Source: Deltaproteobacteria bacterium
Lineage (GTDB): Bacteria > SAR324 > NAC60-12
Reading direction: 5' to 3'
Assembly (NCBI GenBank): GCA_003541985.1
Contig: DPLM01000277.1
Coordinates: forward strand, 1 to 6,991
Length of the DNA: 6,991 bases
Shown here: piece after piece, positions 6,786 to 6,991 of the stretch
Numbering within the stretch: position 1 is the first letter of the stretch
Layout: each line of letters opens with the position of its first letter
The notes under the pieces: generated by a model
Database searches by the model: none
What the model saw: the letters and a program-made list of their open reading frames with translations, nothing else
What the model was told of the DNA's origin: nothing
Program-made: the position numbers and the translations under genes

Positions 6786-6814
6786 TTGACATCACCATAA
6801 ATTTTGCATAATAT
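6786..6814 (+). promoter_or_regulatory. Sigma70-type promoter of the tRNA operon
   Basis: A perfect TTGACA at 6786-6791 is followed after 17 bases by TAATAT (6809-6814). An overlapping alternative, CATAAT (6807-6812), has a better hexamer match but a 15-base spacer. The start would fall near 6820, about 10 bases before tRNA-Thr, which suits a stable RNA operon. The 189-base region 6641-6829 also has to hold the leftward mutS promoter, which I could not identify with confidence. Confidence 0.65.
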
Positions 6815-6829
6815 TGTCTGCTTTCCTTA

Positions 6830-6905
6830 GCTGGCTTAGCTCAGTTGGTAGAGCAGCTGATTTGTAATCAGCAGGTCGGGGGTTCAAATCCGTCAGCCAG
6901 CTCCA
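6830..6905 (+). tRNA. tRNA-Thr(UGU)
   Basis: A 76-base tRNA. The acceptor stem GCTGGCT pairs perfectly with AGCCAGC (6895-6901), followed by discriminator T and an encoded CCA. The D-arm contains AGCTCAGTTGGTAGAGC. The anticodon stem GCTGA/TCAGC encloses loop TTTGTAA with anticodon TGT, reading ACA. The T-loop is TTCAAAT (6883-6889). The T-stem GGGGG/CCGTC has a G-G mismatch at its third pair (6880 with 6892) and a G-T pair beside it, which is unusual. Everything else is canonical, so the gene is probably functional. Confidence 0.95.
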
Positions 6906-6918
6906 GGAACGAGTGTGC

Positions 6919-6991
6919 GGGGAGATTCCCGAGCGGTCAAAGGGGGCAGACTGTAAATCTGTTGGCTAAGCCTTCGAAGGTTCGAATCCTT
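6919..6991 (+). tRNA. tRNA-Tyr(GUA), 3' end cut by window edge
   Basis: It begins 14 bases after the CCA end of tRNA-Thr. The acceptor 5' strand is GGGGAGA, followed by TTCCCGAGCGGTCAAAGGG, typical of class II tRNAs. The anticodon stem GCAGA/TCTGT encloses CTGTAAA with anticodon GTA. A long variable arm and the T-arm start GGTTCGAATCCTT follow. By comparison with E. coli tRNA-Tyr about 12 bases are missing: the end of the T-stem, the acceptor 3' strand, the discriminator and CCA. Confidence 0.95.

Noticed and set aside
1..6991. CRISPR array, insertion sequence, attachment site or integrated element near the tRNA genes
   Set aside because: No regularly spaced direct repeats, transposase or integrase motifs or duplicated tRNA 3' ends are visible in the window.

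Overview
The window looks like ordinary chromosome from a Gram-negative, proteobacteria-like organism. The support is a full-length MutS with a C-terminal clamp-binding motif, a QorA very close in wording to the enterobacterial protein, tRNA genes with encoded CCA, and a tRNA-Thr(UGU)/tRNA-Tyr(GUA) pair in the order seen in front of tufB in many proteobacteria. I cannot name a genus. Deep-branching marine or 'delta'-type lineages fit the divergent TrpD and CoaD, but that is a guess. No insertion sequence, integrase, CRISPR array, toxin or phage gene is visible.

Layout, left to right. Positions 1-363 are AT-rich and mostly non-coding. A possible 3' end of an upstream rightward gene reaches about 136. 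A weak promoter candidate and two small palindromes follow, leading into a rightward quinone oxidoreductase gene (qorA, 364-1332). It converges, with only 16 nt between the stop codons, on a leftward group of four closely spaced genes. In transcription order these are mutS (mismatch recognition ATPase, start at 6640), coaD (phosphopantetheine adenylyltransferase, start at 3919), a membrane protein resembling only the N-terminal 4TM domain of FtsK (start at 3349), and a trpD-type phosphoribosyltransferase (start at 2395). Gaps are 33, 51 and 18 nt, so they are probably one transcription unit. The products serve DNA repair, coenzyme A synthesis, an unknown membrane role and (nominally) tryptophan synthesis, so the grouping does not describe one pathway.

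At the right end a divergent region (6641-6829) separates mutS from a rightward tRNA operon. A clear sigma70-type promoter lies at 6786-6814, followed by tRNA-Thr(UGU) and a tRNA-Tyr(GUA) cut by the window end.

The most notable points are the FtsK-like membrane domain without its motor, a TrpD with changes at its PRPP-loop and metal-binding signature positions, and a CoaD with several altered signature residues. None of these amounts to a demonstrated new system; they are leads.
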